DNA from: Bacteroidales bacterium
GTDB taxonomy: Bacteria; Bacteroidota; Bacteroidia; Bacteroidales; F082
Assembly: GCA_016290215.1 (NCBI GenBank)
Contig: JAEETH010000014.1
Location: forward strand, 1-64,000
Length of the DNA: 64,000 nucleotides
Reading direction: 5' to 3'
The notes beneath the pieces were generated by a model. The model was given only the letters and a program-made list of their open reading frames with translations. It was not told where the DNA came from and searched no databases. Each line of letters begins with the position of its first letter. Position 1 is the first letter of the stretch. Both the position numbers and the translations under genes were made by a program. Positions 60,360 through 64,000 of the stretch are shown here, piece after piece.

Positions 60360-60426
60360 GCTGTAAGCTTTCAGCCGTCAGCTATCAGCTTGGTTGCAAC
60401 GAGGCTGAAAGCTGATTGCTGAAAGC
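60360..60426. repeat. TCAGC word palindrome upstream of the BspA-like gene
   Basis: AGCTTTCAGCCGTCAGC and TATCAGCTTGG on the left and GGCTGAAAGCTGATTGC with GAAAGCC on the right form an imperfect inverted repeat about 50 bases upstream of the start at 60310. Confidence 0.7.
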
Positions 60427-60483
60427 CAAAAAGCGACTCAATCTCATTTCCAATGTGTAAACTATATTTGCTCATCTCCTTAA

Positions 60484-62118
60484 TTAATTATCCAAACTGC
60501 TTTGGCTGTAATTGTTCTTTGCCATCCTCACGTCATCCAAGGTCTGAATGTAAGGCATCGCCGACAAAGCCCTGATGGCATTGAATTCCTCGGTACCAAA
60601 CAAGAACTCCAAACCTGTAGGCACATGGTCTGACTGTAAGCCACCAATGCTGGCGTGCAGCTTGATGACCCACTCGCCAAAGGCAGTGGATGCACTGGTA
60701 CGATTCGACTCAGGCACCACAGTATCTACATAGCTATGATACAGGAACATGGCATGTTGAGGTTGCCAGCCACGCACCAAGCTATTGCTTTCCATAGCGA
60801 AGTGCAGGTCTTCATTCAAACCCCGATGGGTGGGCAGAGGCACAGGGGTCGTAGCATAGGAGGGATTGTCAGCCAACAACGCGCGCAGATAAGCTAAGAC
60901 CTCGGGCTTCATGATATTGCTCAACTTGGCCTTACCCTCAGCAGTCAGCACGGAATGGAAATAAGAAGAGCTTTCATACTGCGATTTCCATGTCTCTGTG
61001 ATTTCGTCCGTCGTCTTCGACTTCTCAGAAAGCCATGTCAGAATGCCTGTCTCCAAAAACCGTTCGACGAAATAATCCTCCGGGTGATGGTTTTTCATAT
61101 AAGGGTTAAAATCACACAATGCCTTGAGAACTATGGGCATCACAACGGGCATCGAAAGCACCTCTCCTTGGTTGTCTCTGTCCACATAATAAAGGATGGT
61201 AGTCATGAGGTCGTAAGGGCCACCTCCACACACCGAACCGGCCAAGTGTAACTCTTCAGAGAGGTCATTCTGTTCGATAAATCGCTGGACACCCAATGCG
61301 ACTGCACCCCCTTGGGAATAGCCCAAGCTTATGGAACGCCACCCGTCGCGGAAAGGATGACGGATGCCATTGACCTGAGGGTCACTCTGATAAAGGGCAA
61401 TGCCATAGCGCGTGGCATCGACCACATGGCGAGCCGTAAGTTCTTGATAAAGATAGGGTTCCTGCTTATATCTAGTAATCCCAAAACCTTCATAATCGGG
61501 TAAGATGACAAGGTTGTAATAGGGCATGTCACTCTGAGCGGAATGAATCACCAATCCACTGCTGGCATGGTTCATCAGTATGCTGACATCGGAGGCGGCA
61601 CTTCCAGCGGTGTTGTACATCGACGGACACTGATCGTTGTCGGTAAGGGTAACGTGACAGGCAATAATGACATTATTCACATACCGACAATCGTTATCCG
61701 GCATACAAGCCATGCTGGAAAGAAGCAGGTAATTGCCATCTTCGTCAACGGAAGGATAATTATATGTGTACCAATGCAAATCGAGCCACCAGTCGCTATC
61801 ATGGTCATAGAAACCTGAGCCACCGTCCCTTTGCTCTGCCATGCGCCGCTTGGCGGTACCTGGCTCTGTGTGCCACTCAACGTTGGTTACCTTACGTAAG
61901 GTGTCGACTCTTCCTGACACCGAATCCACGACTATACTTTGCCTCAAAGTCAGCGTGGCGTGCCCCATCTGGGTGATGGTGGCATCACTTGCCTTGACCT
62001 CCTTCGGGATGTCGTTGATGGCACTTTGAGCCCAAGCCATTGAAATGCCGACAAGGACCAACAAAAGCATCATGGCACCTCTCGCAACGCCCTGCTTAAT
62101 GGGAATGTTTGTTCTCAT
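60484..62118 (-). CDS. Secreted alpha/beta hydrolase, secretory lipase-like
   Basis: 544 residues with a signal peptide (hydrophobic AMMLLLVLVGISMAWA). An alpha/beta hydrolase core is visible: LVILPDYEGFGITRYKQEPY (oxyanion region), the nucleophile elbow LGYSQGGAVALG with Ser268, an Asp in HSYVDTVVPESN and a His in LQSDHVPTGLEF. The pattern resembles secretory lipases (PF03583-like). The first 130 residues contain a variable, probably disordered or beta segment. It should act on ester substrates outside the cell. No sorting domain is present, so it is probably periplasmic or lipid-independent. It is the upstream gene of the BspA-like protein on the same strand. Confidence 0.8.
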   Translation of the reverse strand: MRTNIPIKQGVARGAMMLLLVLVGISMAWAQSAINDIPKEVKASDATITQMGHATLTLRQSIVVDSVSGRVDTLRKVTNVEWHTEPGTAKRRMAEQRDGGSGFYDHDSDWWLDLHWYTYNYPSVDEDGNYLLLSSMACMPDNDCRYVNNVIIACHVTLTDNDQCPSMYNTAGSAASDVSILMNHASSGLVIHSAQSDMPYYNLVILPDYEGFGITRYKQEPYLYQELTARHVVDATRYGIALYQSDPQVNGIRHPFRDGWRSISLGYSQGGAVALGVQRFIEQNDLSEELHLAGSVCGGGPYDLMTTILYYVDRDNQGEVLSMPVVMPIVLKALCDFNPYMKNHHPEDYFVERFLETGILTWLSEKSKTTDEITETWKSQYESSSYFHSVLTAEGKAKLSNIMKPEVLAYLRALLADNPSYATTPVPLPTHRGLNEDLHFAMESNSLVRGWQPQHAMFLYHSYVDTVVPESNRTSASTAFGEWVIKLHASIGGLQSDHVPTGLEFLFGTEEFNAIRALSAMPYIQTLDDVRMAKNNYSQSSLDN

Positions 62119-62231
62119 AACGATATAATTATCAGATGAAAATGAAGGTCAAAAATATAAATTATCATGTAAACAACAGCAATTTGTGTCTTAATTTTCC
62201 AAAGAAATGCAAAAAAACGGCGCTAAATGCC

Positions 62232-62239
62232 TATTTTTG
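62232..62239 (+). promoter_or_regulatory. -7 box of der
   Basis: TATTTTTG, 25 bases before the ATG at 62265. Confidence 0.5.
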
Positions 62240-62264
62240 CAGCCAATTTCAAATTCAAAGCATT

Positions 62265-63572
62265 ATGTCAAACATTGTAGCAATTGTGGGGAGACCCAAT
62301 GTGGGAAAATCGACGCTGTTCAACCGTCTGCTGAAGCAGCGCATGGCCATCGTGGAAGAGACGAGCGGCGTGACGCGCGACAGGCACTACGGCAAGAGCG
62401 ACTGGAACGGAAAGGAATTCACCGTCATCGACACCGGCGGTTATGTGGTAGGGTCGGACGACATCTTTGAAGAAGAAATCCGCAAGCAGGTGGACCTGGC
62501 CATCGAAGAGGCCGATGTCATCGTCTTCATCGTCGACGGTCGCGAAGGTCTTCATGTCCTTGACGAGGATGTTGCGGTTATCCTGAGGCAACAAAAAAAG
62601 CCAGTTCTATTGGCTGTCAACAAGATAGACGAACCCAGCAAGGAAGTCTTGGCGGGCGAGTTCTATGCACTCGGTTTGGGTGAGCCCTTCCCCATGTCGG
62701 CCATGACCGGCACAGGCACAGGTGAGCTTTTGGACAAAGTCTGTGAGCTTTTGCCCTCCGACACCACCGACTTCAACACCGACCTGCCGCGATTCACGGT
62801 GGTGGGAAGACCCAATGTCGGCAAGTCATCACTCATCAATGCCTTCCTTGGCACCGACCGCCACATCGTCACCGACATCGCCGGCACCACGCGCGACGCC
62901 AACTACACGCGCTACAACGCCTTCGGCATGGAGTTCATGCTCGTCGACACGGCCGGTCTGCGCAAGAAGAGCAAGGTGGAGGAAGACATCGAGTTCTACA
63001 GTGTGCTGCGTTCCATCCGTGCCATCGAAGATTGCGACGTGGCCATCCTCATGCTCGACGCCACACAAGGCTTCGAGGCCCAAGACATGAACATCCTACG
63101 CCTCATTGAGAAGAACAAGAAAGGTTTGGTGATGGTCGTCAACAAGTGGGATTTGGTTGAAAAGGATTCCAATACACACAAAGCCTACGAGGAGCTGATT
63201 CGTTCCAGGACAGCACCTTTCACCGACTACCCCATCATCTTCACCTCGGCCATCAACAAGCAACGTATTTACAGGGTATTGGAGACCGCGCACAAGGTTT
63301 ATGAAAACCGCGAACGCCGCATCCCTGTCCGCGAGCTGAACGACAAGATGCAGGAGCATATCAACTCCGTGCCGCTGCCGACGGCTTCGCGTGGACGTTT
63401 CCTAAAGATCAAGTACATCACCCAGCTGAAGAGCATCGCGCCTCAGTTCATCTTCTTCTGCAACCTGCCAAAGGACGTGAAAGAGAACTACAAACGCTTC
63501 TTGGAAAACAAGATCCGCGAGACTTGGGACTTCAATGGCGTGCCGATTCAGTTGATATTCAAGGAGAAGTAG
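62265..63572 (+). CDS. der: GTPase Der (EngA), double G-domain ribosome assembly factor
   Basis: 435 residues from ATG 62265; 43 upstream codons in frame overlap the promoter. Two GTPase domains are complete: G1 [15 protein letters not shown] and [17 protein letters not shown]3 DTGGY and DTAGLRKK, G4 NKIDEP and [10 protein letters not shown]-terminal KH-like domain ends PIQLIFKEK. Der helps 50S subunit maturation. A GCGGCGGC element follows six bases after the stop. Confidence 0.97.
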   Translation: MSNIVAIVGRPNVGKSTLFNRLLKQRMAIVEETSGVTRDRHYGKSDWNGKEFTVIDTGGYVVGSDDIFEEEIRKQVDLAIEEADVIVFIVDGREGLHVLDEDVAVILRQQKKPVLLAVNKIDEPSKEVLAGEFYALGLGEPFPMSAMTGTGTGELLDKVCELLPSDTTDFNTDLPRFTVVGRPNVGKSSLINAFLGTDRHIVTDIAGTTRDANYTRYNAFGMEFMLVDTAGLRKKSKVEEDIEFYSVLRSIRAIEDCDVAILMLDATQGFEAQDMNILRLIEKNKKGLVMVVNKWDLVEKDSNTHKAYEELIRSRTAPFTDYPIIFTSAINKQRIYRVLETAHKVYENRERRIPVRELNDKMQEHINSVPLPTASRGRFLKIKYITQLKSIAPQFIFFCNLPKDVKENYKRFLENKIRETWDFNGVPIQLIFKEK

Positions 63573-63578
63573 TCAATA

Positions 63579-63704
63579 ATTCCCTTCGGGAATGGAAACA
63601 CTGATTGTGTTTACAGCGGCGGCTGGTTAGTTTTACGAGTCATAAACACCACAAGCCGCCGCCATATAGAGCCCCCGACAATACTCCATTCCCGAAGGGA
63701 AACT
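63579..63704. repeat. GCGGCGGC element, copy K
   Basis: Left end TTCCC-TTC-GGGAATGGA, core stem 63616-63662 with a 31-base loop, right end CCATTCCC-GAA-GGGAA. The end loops are complementary (TTC and GAA). It separates der from the S4-domain gene; its right end is 15 bases before the ATG. Confidence 0.88.
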
Positions 63705-63719
63705 CAAAAGCCAATTACA

Positions 63720-64000
63720 ATGGATACCGAAGAAAACATCGTCAGGATGGACAAATGGCTATGGGCGGCGCGCTTGTTTAAAACGCGTTCGTTGGCGGCA
63801 GATGCTATCAAAGGCGGCAAGGTGAAGGTGGACGACAGCCCCGTTAAGCCCTCACGTGAAGTGAAGGTAGGCGATGTCATCCAAGTGCAAATTGAGCAGC
63901 TACACAAGGTGGTGGAGGTGAAGACCGTGGTCAAAAACCGCGTTTCAGCCAAGCAGGTTCCCGAGGTCTACAACGACCTCACGCCCAAGGAGGAATACGA
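63720..64000 (+). CDS. S4-domain RNA-binding protein (Hsp15-like), 3' part outside window
   Basis: The gene is cut by the right edge after 93 codons. The S4 domain is visible at residues 9-60: RMDKWLWAARLFKTRSLAAD, then AIKGGKVKVDD and VKVGDVIQV, as in heat shock protein 15 (HslR), which rescues stalled 50S subunits carrying peptidyl-tRNA. The tail (NDLTPKEEYE) is also typical of Hsp15-like proteins. It has no obvious promoter apart from the preceding repeat and may be read through from der. Confidence 0.85.
   Translation, partial: MDTEENIVRMDKWLWAARLFKTRSLAADAIKGGKVKVDDSPVKPSREVKVGDVIQVQIEQLHKVVEVKTVVKNRVSAKQVPEVYNDLTPKEEY

Overview
The window is chromosomal DNA of a member of Bacteroidota, probably an uncultured anaerobic Bacteroidales. 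Supporting signs are a T9SS translocon gene (sprA) in the order ruvA-sprA-gcvH-vanZ-tonB, several proteins with T9SS type A C-terminal sorting domains, an ExbB/ExbD/ExbD cluster, DUF6029 and Omp28-type proteins, and promoters with the Bacteroidota -7 box TAnnTTTG, often with very short leaders. The start of a pyruvate:ferredoxin oxidoreductase gene at the left edge points to anaerobic metabolism. No rRNA, CRISPR, prophage or intact insertion sequence is visible.

Layout. 1-1,600: nifJ start (minus), an ORF6N-domain gene and a Met/Cys/Glu-rich lipoprotein. 1,700-12,250: one giant T9SS-secreted protein of about 3,514 residues built from about 57 tandem units of 49-52 residues. 12,361-22,137: ruvA, sprA, gcvH, vanZ-like, tonB. 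22,320-26,544: uvrC, thiL and sdaA. 26,871-31,896: a small tail-anchored-looking protein and a 1,512-residue multidomain T9SS cargo. 32,242-32,983: a ParE/RelE-type toxin-antitoxin pair behind a CAU tRNA. 33,085-37,269: HAD phosphatase, a single-domain GIY-YIG nuclease inside a 150-bp tandem repeat array, dusB and a CPBP protease. 37,332-39,851: exbD-exbD-4TM-exbB and tRNA-Ser(GGA). 39,976-41,758: ansA and trmO, divergent. 41,861-48,023: a minus-strand run tlpA, DUF6029, Omp28-like, MBOAT acyltransferase, SGNH-like partner. 48,116-54,782: manA, M20 amidohydrolase, mtnN, LOG-family gene, P-loop/dCMP deaminase fusion, nhaC. 54,912-57,208: three lipoproteins, two of them clear paralogues. 57,378-64,000: tRNA-fMet, era, a BspA-like protein lacking the expected sorting domain, a secreted lipase-like hydrolase, der and an S4-domain gene cut by the window end.

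The most unusual property is the intergenic DNA. At least eight unrelated families of short palindromic or word-like repeats occupy gene boundaries, and they repeatedly begin or end exactly at stop codons or even contain the stop codon (about 15 genes). The best defined family is a 125-155 bp element with TTCCC-nnn-GGGAA hairpins at both ends and a central GCGGCGGC/GCCGCCGC stem around a loop of constant length (31-32 nt) but variable sequence. At least twelve copies occur here, and seven of them plus a fragment form a 150-bp-period array that brackets the GIY-YIG nuclease gene. This element family and its possible relationship with the nuclease is the best candidate for an undescribed system.

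All functional names come from sequence reading and family knowledge; no database search was run.
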